Positions 11,001 through 23,400 of a DNA stretch of 64,000 bases are shown here, in pieces. The notes under the pieces are model-generated. The model ran no database searches, was not told the DNA's origin, and worked only from the letters and a program-made list of their open reading frames with translations. This DNA is from Dysidea avara (Eukaryota > Porifera > Demospongiae > Dictyoceratida > Dysideidae): positions 44,856,075 through 44,920,074 of the forward strand of contig NC_089274.1 in NCBI RefSeq assembly GCF_963678975.1, read 5' to 3'. The translations under genes and the position numbers were made by a program. The stretch's first letter is position 1. The number at the start of each line of letters is the position of its first letter.

Positions 11001-11914
11001 AGGTAATTAATCAATCATGTATATAATTTAGTTTATATTCATGCTATTGTTATTATCAATTCAGCTAGATAATTAGAGTGTACTTTGTAATCCATGAATC
11101 ATATTATAATTTGGTAATTATATTGCTATGCACTGCTAAGGAAGCGTAACTCTAACAAACTACTTTAAACTGCATAGAAGTATCTTCTCAACTGTGTCTA
11201 TTGTGTTTTCTCACGCAAATTGTTTAGGGAAAGCCACAAGGCTTCCCTTCATTTTTGTTTGTGTAAGTACGGGACACACCCCTCTATCCGAAGAAGCCTA
11301 TTACACTTTTTTTTTTCAGTTGTATCATATAGCCCATTTGGAAAGTTATTTACAATGTGCTCTTTAACCTGTTTACTTTCAAAAATAGCAGCCTCAGCAT
11401 AAAGCTTAGCTTCTTGAAAGCGCAATACAATGTTTACAAAACATTCATTTCACATATGCAGGCTGCTTTTGACACAAAACTCGCGTGAGCAAAATGACAC
11501 AGACTCACTCACTTGCTTGCTCACTTACTCAACTCACTCATGCATGCACGCACACACTCACACACATTTTTTTCCAAAATAATTACAGTAAACAGGCACA
11601 CACACCACAGCCAGCCAATGGTTGGATAAACAATAGTCTACTGTACTTTGTTACTGGACTTGTAGGATATCAAGGTGAAGTGTTGGCCACTCTACTCTAC
11701 ACCTGTGTGAGACTCAGGTGCTAGGAGTCAGTCAGGCAAATCTTCTGGGGCAAGACTAGAAACCCACATGAGGCTGCACCATGTCTCATAGGTGAAGGTG
11801 TGTGTACCCAAAGTCCCACCTGGACCTTCACCTAGACATGAACAGTTTGCTTCCCCAGTTTACACAAGGTACCCACCCATTGACGTTACACACATATTAC
11901 ACACACACACCACA

Positions 11915-11974
<60 letters not shown>

Positions 11975-14900
11975 CACAAAGTAGCTAGTATAACAACCCA
12001 CCTCAATGTCAGGCATACGAGGATATCTCATCTTTAACAATTGTAGTCTAGCTTGACGGATAGCACAAAACCACTCAATCATTTCCTGTACACAATGGAC
12101 ACATAAACAACACAAACCATGTATGCCCTCACCTGTCCAGTATCTGCAAATACAAAATAATTACGTGTCTTCCCTTTGACTAATGCAGTCATCTGCATAC
12201 CGTTAGGTCTACCTGATACACCGTTTAATGTTATATTGAGGTCTAATAGAGGTATACACTCTTTAGGCTTTGGATCCTATGATACAGCTACTAACAAGTG
12301 TCATATCACTAAGGGTTAAATACCTCTAGTTTTCTGTAATATCGTAATGTTTCCCCATCCAATAGGAAATACCTGCTGTTCCAACTGTTGCTGTCCTTTT
12401 TACGTTTGTGTAGAAAACCTTTCCGTTTACCTGTACATCACATAATTACGTCAACAAATCACAGGTGAAGATAGCTAAGGTAGTCACTTACCTGATACAT
12501 AAGACCTTTCAACTGCACCATTTGTGGCATGCACAAATTCTTTACGTTCATATTTAGCTCTAATCCACTGCTCTCTGCACACCCTAGGTAGGTAGAGGAC
12601 ACATATTACATAATGTTCTCATACATGATTTGTACAATTCAAACCATCAACAATAATACGACACAACTCACTGGATAATATATTAAACTGTTTATCATGT
12701 GTACACAGTCAATAGCCAATTATTAGTTTGTCTTTTTTATGCTAGCTCTTGTGTGCTCACCTCATTACACTTTCACATGACCAACATAGACCCTTACAAC
12801 AACAACTGCTAATACCATTACTAATTGTTTGTGTATGTACTGGACAATTTCGCCTTCATGGTTTACAAGTGATGATATGCAATTACAAGCCACTGAATAA
12901 ATACTTATTTATACATGATTGTCACACGTTTTTTTTGTAACCACGATGCCCTAGGACTGCTTATGGAATATACAGATGCAAACATCATCGTGCCTCAGTA
13001 TATATCAGTAAATTTATAAGTTTTTGCGGAATTACATATATATCCAGGCCGTGAATGTTAAATGAATCTTTTAACGTACTGTTGGCTAAACATGTCACCA
13101 TTGTATCACAATGAATCTGGCAAATGAACATGTTGGTAGAAATGGAGTCGCGTTGAGTGATGGAGTTGCTGGTGGAGACTTAAAGCTGTAGAGACTTCAC
13201 CACTAATTTTTTTTGTTGATACATCCTGTAGTTGGAAATTATGAGGAGTTAATTGTGATTCATGTCAATGGAGGGATTGCATGATGTATGGTCTCTATAC
13301 TGATCAGCAAGCGACTCTGGATCAGGTGAGGGTTTCTTACAGCTTTTTCTTGGTAGCTTCTTTTCCTTCTATAATACTGTAAACGACAAAAGTTTGCAAT
13401 GACTAAACTTAGGTGAATTTGGCAAGTCAAAGGAAATTCAGCCAAACTATATTTGCCAAATTAGCTAGTTTATATTGACTGTGTGGTAAATTAGCCAAAT
13501 TTTTATCCATCAAACTGCTTCATGTGCACTTTAGCTGCATCAAAACTTTGTCGTTTATGCTTAAAGTTTTTTTTTTTCCCGGGCTAGATGGAATGCCCTT
13601 GCCACCACCCCTAGCACTGGCTGTCAAGTGCTGGACAGCTGGATAACACCAGCAACAGTAAAATAAACTACACAAGGGCATCAGCATTGAGCCCTCGTGT
13701 AGTTTATTACACGAGGCCTTGCGTTGATCTGGCCTCGTGTAATAAACTACACGAAGCCAGATCAACACAAGTAGGTATGGGACAATGTACAGAAGATCGA
13801 TGTTCTCTCAGGCACATGATGGCAGACCTTAACAGTGAGAAGAAGCAAAGCCTACATCTCAACCAAAACAAGCATTTACTATAGTTCATATCCCATTTGT
13901 CTGCCAACATGGAAGCTAACTTCTTGTAAACTGTGGTAGCAGATGGCCCCATGCCACCACTAGCTGAAAACACCACAGGAGAAAAATATGCCCGTCGTTT
14001 ATGCTTAAAGTAGCACATTGGTCAGGTGTCAGCATAGCTCTTCTCTGTGTGTGGTTTTTGTATGGTTTTTCTGTCACATCTTTGTCTGTACTGTTCCCTG
14101 CGTCTTCTTCTTCGTTTGTCTTCTTGGATTCAAACTTGGAGCGTTCAACTTTCCCTCTGTTGTCATTACTTGCATTCTCTCTTTTCCTCTTAGCATTTTT
14201 CGATCCCTCTTCTACACTATAACCTTTCTTCATGATTTATGCTGACAGCAATGTAATTTTATTGATAGCACCAAGTACATATTGCAAACATCAGTGTAAT
14301 TTCATTGTGCGACAGAATTCATAAGTCACCCATGTTTTATTGTAATTTTTGGTGCATGAACAAACAAACGAACAAACAATAACATTAGACTTCCCACTAG
14401 TGTGGGTACTCACTCAGGTTCACCCCAATATAGGTCTCAATAAGAATGAATGAAATCATGAACTACATCATATCTATATTAGGAACCTCCTTGACATGGT
14501 CATTAAGACTCACAATATTGAGGGGATCTGTTTATGGCTGCAAAGCTCAGGGGCGTAGGGAGGGGGGTTCCGAGGGGTTCAGAAATCCCCCCTCTAAAAT
14601 TTAGACTTCTAAGTTTACAGCATGCAGGACCCTAACATACCGACAAAATGAGTGAGTAATATAGTGTATGCATGGCACAGCACAACATTTGATAAAGCTT
14701 GCATTCATCTCTAGCTCAGGGAAGGATTTACAGAGGTAACATGAGCCCTCTTCAAAACTTGTTAAAAAGATCGATATACTCTAATAGAGAGTCACGTATA
14801 GCTATTCTAATAAAACATGCATGTGAACATCCATATCCATATATTAAGGAATTAGTAAAGTTTATCAGACATTCTAACATTGAATGCAAAACTGAGCATG

Positions 14901-17900
14901 CATGACCTTATACTGCTATAGCTTTGGTGTACAGTGTATAAAGATATAGAATTCCAATAATTTGATATGCAAAATGAATCCACTATGCTATGCAATGCAT
15001 ATTTTGTAGTTAATTATAATGTTTTGATTGTAAGTTATTAAATTTGTATCAATAGATTCATGGTTCCTATAGCTACCAGTGAGATAACTATCACTATATG
15101 TGTCTCTATGTGTTATGCTGTCTGTTTCTACTAGGTAGCTTTATCTAGTACTAGCTTCATCCCAAAGGCACTTATATGCTTTATAATTATTGTACTTTTT
15201 TGCATAAATATATAGCAATTTGCTGAGTTTTGATTCATTAAAATATTGAAAGTCTCTCAGCAGCTAGGGGCTGTGCCCCCAGACCCCTGCTTCTGGTAGC
15301 TCTATACTGCTCTTGGAACCCCCCTTCAAAAAATTCTGGCTACGTCTCTGAAGTTTGTAGTGGAAATTGTCTCATTCCAGCCAAGTTTTATGGTGTTAAA
15401 AACAAGAGGCTGCATCACACATGTGAAATTTCTCACTAGAAGATTTAAAGTAGAGAGGTGGTCTTTCTAAACTAAACTAAGAGCTACACACATTTGGTAC
15501 AGGTAGCAGTTTGAAAACAATCAATGCTCTACTTGCAAAATATTAATGATAATTTTAAATAGTTTACAAAGAAGTGTAGTGACCACAAAATTGTAATATC
15601 CCGTCTCACAGGAAATCACCTCTAAACTTTGTAACCTCACAACTTCCCTGTCATAACCAGTTAGTTGCAGATCACAACCACATGGCAAGCATCAATGTCA
15701 ACCATAAATTATTTTTATTCTTCCACCTACTCAACTGCTGTAAATATTTCTAGGTTAGCCAGAAACCATTAAATCTCATTCAGCTGATTTAATATTGACA
15801 CTTTAGTATTTATATGGTGGAGTTTATAATTGTGTAAATTAGTGAATTACTAAAGAAAAATTCCAGATTATTTACTAGCTCTCACTGCATAGACACACAT
15901 CTCAATCTTCCCATGCAGAACTGCACACGAGTTGAAATTCTGGGGACACTGACAGGGATTTAATTTAAAAGGTAAAAGTTATTATGAATACCACATTTGT
16001 GCTGCACCTTCAATAGTAGCTATACTCCAGTGGTGCAACAATCGATTTTGAAAATAGGAGCTGTAACAGCATTTTCGGGCATCAAGTGGTGGTCAAATTC
16101 ACACAGATTTTTAGAACTAAGGTAATAAACACCGCGGTGTTTAACCAAGTGAATACAGTACATAAAGTTTTTAAAGCGTCCAGGTATGCTCTGAATCACT
16201 CAAAAATAGTTTAACAAACAAAGTGTCCTTTGGTTTTTTGCTGTTACACATTATACGTAATAATAATATATTGATTGAAACTGGGTAGGGTCATCCTGTC
16301 AGACCCAGTCTGCCCCCTCTATAGAATATCCAACAGATTAAATCAAACGTGAAAGTAACACATTTGACTATTAGAAGTGTAATAGAGTAACAGGTCATAG
16401 TCTAGTCTACAGCTGCCACACACACTGGCATACATGGAAGTTAATTTATCGTAAGGTGTGTTGAGTTTGTATTGTACATATACACAAAGTTAGTGTTTTG
16501 TTGTCTGTAAACTTACATGAAACCACACCCACTGAGCTACCTGTTTACATGCTAGTGGAGCACCCAAAATGCACCTCTTAGTACGTGCCTGGGTTTTAAT
16601 TAATTCAGGTCACATCCGACTCAAATCCTGGGTGAACAGTAGTAACCCAGTTTCAACATTTACATTATGGAAAGACAAATCATGTTTTAAAAATCAGCTG
16701 GACAAAATCTGCTGCTCAAAATCATGAAAATGTTTTGCCAAGAGAGTTGGAGCCATAATTGCACAAGTGACAAGTATTCCAACCAATTGAATACATGAGA
16801 CATAGCAATTTACAGTTGGTAGAACAAAGGACATTCATTGACCATTCTCAATAATTGTTGTGTACACAAAATATGGAAGCTCACTAGCTGGGGGTAAACT
16901 GATACCTCACAAGTTAGACTACATGGTGACTTACAGGCTGTCTGTTGGCACTGGCTTCTTCCAACATACTGGAACTGACTCCTCTAAACGTTTGTTAACT
17001 GCAGTGTTGCCATTATCCTTCATTACCTGTGGAAATCAGTAGTAATGAGGTAGTGTACATTTGAGTGCTTGTTTATGTTACACACACACACACACACCAC
17101 ACACGCATACGTGCACGTACACACGCGTTCACTGTAACCCATCACATAATAATGAACTACACAGCAAAGATGAATGTACTATGTAGTAAATATTAAATTT
17201 TAACCATGGGAGATGAATTTATCATTTACAGCATTCTTGGTATCAGCCATGTTGTCTGTAAAAATCAGGTATACATTTATTGTATTATTCATTACTATTC
17301 ATAGATATTCACTTAATAATTTGTAATGGCTTTTACTTTGATAGGTAGAGAGTGAAACTTTATGTCACATGTTATGTAGACCACACCGTACTCACCAATA
17401 CAACTACACATTACAACAATTATGGGTGCTGTATCTTATGTACTACATGTGTCATGTTACAACACGAAATGTGTGTACTTGATTGAGTGAGCCATTAAAA
17501 TTGACAAAATTACAACAACAAAAATGCCTTCTGAATAGAAAATCATGTCAAGGTCCTTGCTAGCACATGATCACAGCTTACACATATTACACAATCACTA
17601 CGACATTACATAGTTACACATATAACACCCTATACAGTACATGACACACAGTATCAAATACCCTGCTGTGTATACACCATATAGATCATCATGTACATTC
17701 TGTTCTGCATTGTGACTTTGCCACAGAGACCAGTTACAGTAGTAGCAACTAAGGCAAGTGATTCCCTCACTGTACATACCCATACATGGTATCTTATGTA
17801 CAGTATCGTGTTAGCATGATACCATACCAATGTATACAATAAGCCATACAACAATGAAACATGTAGTATTGTCCTTAGTGGTAAGTATGAGGAGATAAAC

Positions 17901-20268
17901 TTCTTGGAATTAATGTAGTGGTAATCCTTCAGGTGTGTAATTGTACAGCACTTATTGTTAGGTTTACACCTGTGAAGTAGTACACCATCATGGTTAATAA
18001 CAAGTTTGATTTGATCTTTAACTCATGCAGACATTACCCACTACTGAATTATCAACCATCAATGGTTTTTGCATTCTTAATGAGCTACGTCCACTAGTTA
18101 TCAAATTGTTACTGCCAACCTGAACATCCACATTTTGTTAGCTATAACACACAACAAGATATTGTGGCAGAAGAAAAGGCTGACAAATTATACCGATTTG
18201 TCGAATCTGCCAACTTTTAATTTGTTAAACTTTTGGACAAGCCTCTAAAAGTGATTTCACGATTTTTGTCAACATTTAATTATTTTGTCAAAGCCGGCAG
18301 ATTCCTCAACCTTTCTTTCTGTCAACATTTCCTGTCACACAGTATGTGGCAAATAATAAAAGGCTAAAATTTGGCACATTTCATACACAGATAACAAGGA
18401 ATTTGATAGGACACACTGGCTATGAACATAGATGTGTAATTTCACTGCCTCTACTGCATCTTGACAGTGCTAAAAATTTACACTTAGTATTTTAAATCTC
18501 TAACTTGGTTTTTATTTGGTGATTTTCTGGATCTCATCAGCGCCTGCATCTTTTTTCACTGCTACACGTATTTCCCCAATTTTTACAGATTTAACCATTA
18601 TTAGTCTGAATAACAAAATAATGAACATGCACAGGTTGGATTTTCAAGACTGCCACACCCTTACGGTAGTTACCTTGTGCACTGTAGAGTGCCAAGTATT
18701 GCATATTGGATTGTCAGTGAGCCCCTCCAACAATATAACATTTACAGAATTTTGCAAACAAAAGGTTAAACCATAGATACTAGAGCATAATGGATTGGAA
18801 ACGCAATACATTTTACGGTTACGGGCTCGATACGGTCACGTGATGACATTTACGGGGCACAGCAGCATTTTCAATAGGCACAATACATTTTTGTCGAATT
18901 CGCCCAGAGTTTTCTCGAAAACAGGTGGCTTGTTCAATTCGTTTATACTTTTTTTAGCACTCTCGAAGGTATGAACTTTTCTTTAGTATAGCATGTATCG
19001 CTAGACTCATTTTCACAAAACCAGGAAAACCCCCACAGCCACTACCGTCATATAGCCATTTTTCGCTTCGTTTACGGAAAGTAACTGCCGTACAGTGCTA
19101 AAAATAATTATTTTGTATTCATTATTATGTGGCGAAACTGTTCAGCACTTCTAAAACTTCGTATGTAATACGCCCTATGCACTAAAACCCCCACACTAGT
19201 TTTTGAACACAAATTTTGCGTTCCTTCCTGACACCTTTGGTTGTACGAAACAACTAACCTTCAGTTACAAACCAATAAATAGCTGAATCCTTTAGCAATG
19301 ATTTAACGCTTTATAAAACCTGTAATAGTAGTCTCAGCATTAAGAACAACTGCAGTTTGTACACTTGGTAACGTTGCCATAAATCACGTGACCGTATCGA
19401 GCCCGTAACCGTAAAATGTATTGCGTTTCCAATCCATTATGTATTCTAGTATCTATGGTTAAACTGACTATAGGCATGTCAATCACACATCTTGTGGTCG
19501 TCAGTCTTGAGTGCAACCATGATGTTACTATGTGGAGCTGACTATACATTAGAAATGGACCAATATCTTGGATATAGCCTAGCTTAAATTTTGCATAGTG
19601 TGATAATGTTAATGACCCACTTGCACTCCAGTTTGGGACTTTCTGATAAGAAACAGAAAATCACCAAATAGTGGCCTAAGACAAAGTCAAGGCTATAATA
19701 ATATGATGGTTTGTTTTATTCATAATGAATGCCCTAATATTACCTATTGAGCAATGAAACTAACAATGAAAGATTAGCACATGTTCAACACCATAATATC
19801 ATAGTGTTGATGACTATGCTTCACTACTAGGTAGGTAGGTAGGTGTCACGCCCCCCAGACATAAACGACACGCCCAACTAACGCGTAGGACTAAAACCAG
19901 TAAAGAAAACGCTGACTGTGCCAGCTAGGGTCAGCTAAATGTTGATCAAACTCTACACGAAAGTAATGTATACACACACACACACACATACCTGTACGTC
20001 AGCATCTTTCCAATCGTCTAATTGAACAGATTTTATCTTTGATATGTGGGCGCCAAGGCTTCGATGTATGCCGCTACAATCCCAGCACACGAATGCTCCG
20101 AATGTAATGGCGGCCCAGTCTGGGTCTGTGTTTGTAACACACAGAAGCTCAAATGAAAGCAAAAATGTTAGTGTTTACACGCTCACCTTTCTTACCGCAG
20201 TCGGCACAATAACCGTTGCCATTCTGCCTCATTAACTCGAGTACTTCTCTTTTATTGATTTCAGACAT
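8083..20268 (-). CDS. ADAP-A: ArfGAP with dual PH domains (centaurin-alpha family)
   Basis: Ten coding exons: 20187-20268, 19992-20125, 16935-17026, 12492-12583, 12324-12430, 12133-12276, 12002-12085, 8521-8601, 8398-8466, 8083-8346. They sum to 1149 nt, exactly 383 codons with a TAG stop, giving 382 residues, close to the usual ADAP length of about 375. Every junction is GT-AG and in phase. Residues 1-125 form the ArfGAP domain with zinc ligands C21, C24, C41 and C44 (spacing 2-16-2) and the catalytic arginine R49 in [16 protein letters not shown]. Next come [16 protein letters not shown]1 (about 132-235, [14 protein letters not shown]) and PH2 (about 256-365, [23 protein letters not shown]). 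Family members stimulate GTP hydrolysis on Arf6 and bind PIP2/PIP3 at the plasma membrane. The next gene upstream starts 206 bp beyond in the same orientation. Introns 2 and 3 are long and full of mobile elements. The start was chosen because it gives [13 protein letters not shown], the expected short helix before the zinc finger. Confidence 0.93.
8700..11540. other. ADAP-A intron 7, 5' part of the interval: repeats only
   Basis: The intron between the exons at 8521-8601 and 12002-12085. No further exon is recognised. It contains scattered ctaatagaaca motifs (near 9410, 10005, 10925) and the dispersed repeat at 10944-11310. Confidence 0.5.
10944..11310 (+). repeat. Dispersed repeat, copy 1 (partner at 51836-52200)
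   Basis: Beginning acttctaaaaaccaggtgcc and running through gataattaga, tatcttctcaactgt and ccttcatttttgtt, this stretch aligns over about 370 bp with 51836-52200 in the same orientation. No ORF and no obvious inverted termini. Confidence 0.75.
11555..11977. repeat. Microsatellite-associated repeat plus (GCAC)n array
   Basis: The core holds gtgctaggagtcagtcaggc, aatcttctggggcaagactag and cttccccagtttacacaagg before tacccacccattgacgttac. It then runs into a perfect (GCAC)n tetranucleotide array at 11913-11977. Related cores flank CA-type microsatellites at 25910, 43490 and 57530. It lies in ADAP-A intron 7. Confidence 0.65.
13520..14233 (-). pseudogene. Unrecognised polar ORF split by a retroelement insertion
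   Basis: Minus strand. A frame opens at 14233 with [20 protein letters not shown], is rich in K, E, N and T, and reaches [18 protein letters not shown] at the insertion point. If the insertion at 13567-13993 and one copy of the target duplication are removed, the frame continues in phase into KVLMQLKCT and a stop, for about 89 codons. It lies in ADAP-A intron 3 on the same strand. It could be a retired exon, a small gene or chance; no family is recognised. Confidence 0.4.
13550..14010 (-). mobile_element. Retroelement insertion with poly(A) tail and 17-bp target duplication
   Basis: The 17-bp sequence gtcgtttatgcttaaag occurs at 13550-13566 and again at 13994-14010. Between them, on the minus strand, lies a 427-bp insert whose 3' end is an A11 tail (T run at 13567-13577). 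It encodes a 5'-truncated piece of the C-terminal domain seen at 4961-5410: [37 protein letters not shown] and LRSAIMCL. A hairpin of about 60 bp (ctcgtgtagtttattacacg and its complement) lies at 13693-13752. Target duplication, poly(A) and 5' truncation together are the signature of target-primed reverse transcription. Confidence 0.85.
14548..15350. mobile_element. Possible hAT-like non-autonomous element
   Basis: The left end reads caggggcgtaggg and then ggggggttccg. The right end, inverted, reads cagagacgtagcc and ggggggttcc. These weak terminal inverted repeats resemble the CAGGGGCG-type ends of many hAT elements. No 8-bp duplication could be read with confidence and no transposase is present. 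Confidence 0.4.
17030..18760. other. ADAP-A intron 2, left part: no gene seen
   Basis: The stretch is AT-rich with CA-rich spots near 17080-17130. No exon with supporting homology was found on either strand. Confidence 0.4.
18765..19464. mobile_element. TIR element with about 80-bp near-perfect inverted repeats
   Basis: The arms run from 18765-18844 and 19384-19464, containing aaccatagatactag, taatggattggaaacgcaat and acattttacggttacgggct, then cgatacggtcacgtga. Both outer junctions include ttaa, compatible with, but not proof of, a TTAA target. About 540 bp of interior carries no transposase. It sits in intron 2 of ADAP-A between the two ArfGAP-encoding exons. Confidence 0.8.
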
Positions 20269-20474
20269 AACTTACGATCATATTTACTTATAATCTAAGT
20301 GTGATAAGTGAAGAGGCTAACAGAACATCACTGTGACGTCACCGCTGATCTAATTACTGTAAACTTTTTCGGATTTATAAATACGTCAAAGAAATAACAA
20401 ATACATTGAAATACGTGTAATGTTAGTGTTTGTATTGCTAAATGGGTGATGAAACAGCAGTTGGGGTATTAATT

Positions 20475-23400
20475 CTAAGAGCTGTATTGAAGTTCCAGTT
20501 CATAGGTGGAGCATCGAGCACGTGGGGACATGGGGACAGTATCAATGATGTGTTCAAACACTAGTTTGAATGCTTTCACCCATTGTCCCTTCTCCTCTTG
20601 GCTCTCTGCAATCAGTGGAAAATCTCGGAATGGTGTGTGTAGAGTGAATGAGTACTCCCCAGCAAGAGACTCCTCATCGATGGTGAATTTATCAGCTATT
20701 GTCCCTAATATGATCTCACCCAATGGAGTGGCATCCTATAGAATGTAATAAAACATAGCTATGTCAATCCTTAGCTGTTCTTGCAAAAAAGTCAGACTGT
20801 TATTACTAACCCAATAAGCTACATAGCTATGAGCCATGCACCATAAAATGGTGTATTGCTGCACGATAGCCACTGGACATTCTTAGATATTTAGTTGCAC
20901 AGTTCTGTAAAGTATTAATAATCCACACAAAACAGCCAAGCTGTGAAAAAATGGTGCACCTGGGTGAAAAAGTTGTGAAATCAAAGGTGGCAGCCAACTA
21001 ATTTTTAATAATGCACACAACCATTATTAAAATTTACTAACATCATGGCTGCATGCATTATTAAAATTTATTAACATTAACATCATTGCAGCCATTTCTT
21101 GGCCGCCACCTTTGATTTTCCAACTTTTTTTTCACTACCAGGGTTTTTAAGGCTTCACAGCTTGACTGTTTTTGTGCGAATCTCACTTCTTTTTGTACCT
21201 AAAAACCAGCCTATGGCTGACTTTAGGGTTTGTTTTTTCTACAAACACAATGATGATTATTGAAGACAGACTTATAAAATATACTTCAATATTAATTTTG
21301 GTAATATTATTGTAATACTCCAATAGAGTGCACACTTTTTGAGAATTTCTAATAGAACATACATAGAATGTTCTAGAACAATCTTGTACTTCTATTTGAT
21401 AGATCTATGAAATTGCAAACATTTGCTAATAAGCAGATAAAAACTATTTAGCTATAAAGCAGAAATTAAGTGAGGTGATCAGCGAAGATAACTGGTTCAG
21501 AGGGTAAGGATGTGGATGTTACATATGGGCCGGGGGTCCCTGGTTTGAACTCTGGTAAGTTCTTTTTTTTCTCGACATTTTTAGTGCACATTTTTTACCC
21601 TGTGCTAACTGCTCTATCAGAGTATCTCGATCCAGCAATTTTACACTTGTTCTGCTTTTGCTTTATAACTTTGTATCTGTAATTCTATTGATATTCAAAC
21701 TAATAAAAGGCACTGCTACAGGGGCGGTGGAGCAGGCCAAAGAGTGAGGGGGCCAGGCAAGCTGTAAGTTAAAGACCAAAAAACAAAAAAAAAAGATCAC
21801 TCACTACCTGCTGACAATAGCTGCTCTCCACCAATTATATCTCCTTATTTATAACCACACATACGTAGCTAAGTTAGTAGCTTGCTACACTAACTTGCTA
21901 GCTTGCTACTGTGACTGCTCCATTAGAGTATCCAGATCCTGACTGTTCTATTAGACTTGCAAACAGTGTCCCATAAAAGTGGGGGGGCCATGGCCCCCCT
22001 CCACTGCCTATGCACTGCTATGATAATCAGCCTATGTACACACCAATTTTCAAGTTATTCCATACTTGGTCCTGTAACCGTGACAGAATTAAAGTTTGAT
22101 CTTTTTTATGTGAATAAATGCTCATAGCTCCTTGGATATGTTCATCAGATTAACAGCAAACTTGGTAGGTGAATTCACCTTTATGCGCTCTTTATTTGTG
22201 CCAAAGATCAAGGCAATCAAATTACACATTTACATTTCATAGCAATTTTTGCAAAGGTGTGCGAATATAAATTGAAGCCCCTGTACGGCATAAGAAAAAC
22301 AAAGAAATTAAATCGAAATTTTGAACACCCATAACTCACAAATGGCTGTTGTGAATTTAATCAAATTTGCTATGTGGCTTACAAAAATGGTGTGCTTTAC
22401 AGAAGGGGCCATAAAGCTATGCATGCGTGAAAAGCTATTTTCTATCTTCCTGTCAATATACTCACGGCCAGCTTTCTTGGCCACACAACACACTACTATG
22501 TGTCTTGATAACAAAGGCAAGTCCACAATGTATACAATGTACATTATGTAGCATGGTAAATGCTAAAATGTGCATGTCTAACTTAAGCATCTGCTTAAAT
22601 TTCATAAAAGCTCATTGGAAACATCTCAGTAACTTTGAAGGTATACTTGTACTTGATAGCCTATTCCCTACTATTAAGTACTACCACACTTCAAGATATT
22701 TGATTCCATTTATACGTCTTTGTAGTTACACCATTAAAATTTTGCTTTCCTTATTTCTACCCTTCCACCTATAGCAATACTCCAAGTTTCACTACGGAAT
22801 TGTAAAATGATCAGATCACTATGGAAACACAATGCATAATATAATAGTGTGCTTGATCATTGCTATAGTAATCAAGGGTGAGACCTTAAAAAGCCAGAGT
22901 GAAATTCTGTGAAATCAAAGGTGGTAGTTGAGAAATGCATATGGCTGTATGTAAATAATTTTATTAATGGCTGCGCATTATTAAACAGGCATTATAATAT
23001 TCTAGCAGCCATTTTTCGGCCACCACCTTTGATTTCACAGCTTCAGGTGTTTAATGGCCACACCTTTTTTTACAGCTTGTGCATGGTTTTTGAAATTAAA
23101 TAGCTACCCCAAAGCCACCATAAACTGGCTTTGGGGTTTGTTTTATTCTTATCTACAGATACAGTAATATTTATGGAAAGTTATAATAGGGTTGTATTGT
23201 GTGACACTGTAATACTCTAATAGAGTGCACATTTTTCAAGGACTTCTAGGAAATCATGAACTTCTAGTATTACATGTGTAGATTTAAACTATAACTTTTT
23301 GTAAGATAGAAATTAAGAGAGCTGATTAACTAACAACAACAGTTCAGTAGTGAAGTCAGATGTCCCTGGTTTGACTTTGTTCATGCACTTTTTAAAATTC

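Noticed and set aside
11792-12115. ORFs encoding THAR or RACV repeats
   Set aside because: These arise from the (GCAC)n array. Only the minus-strand part at 12002-12085 is real, as an ADAP-A exon.
21719-22012. hAT-like element with cagggg(c)ggtggag ends
   Set aside because: Terminal similarity is partial and no target duplication could be read; too weak to annotate.
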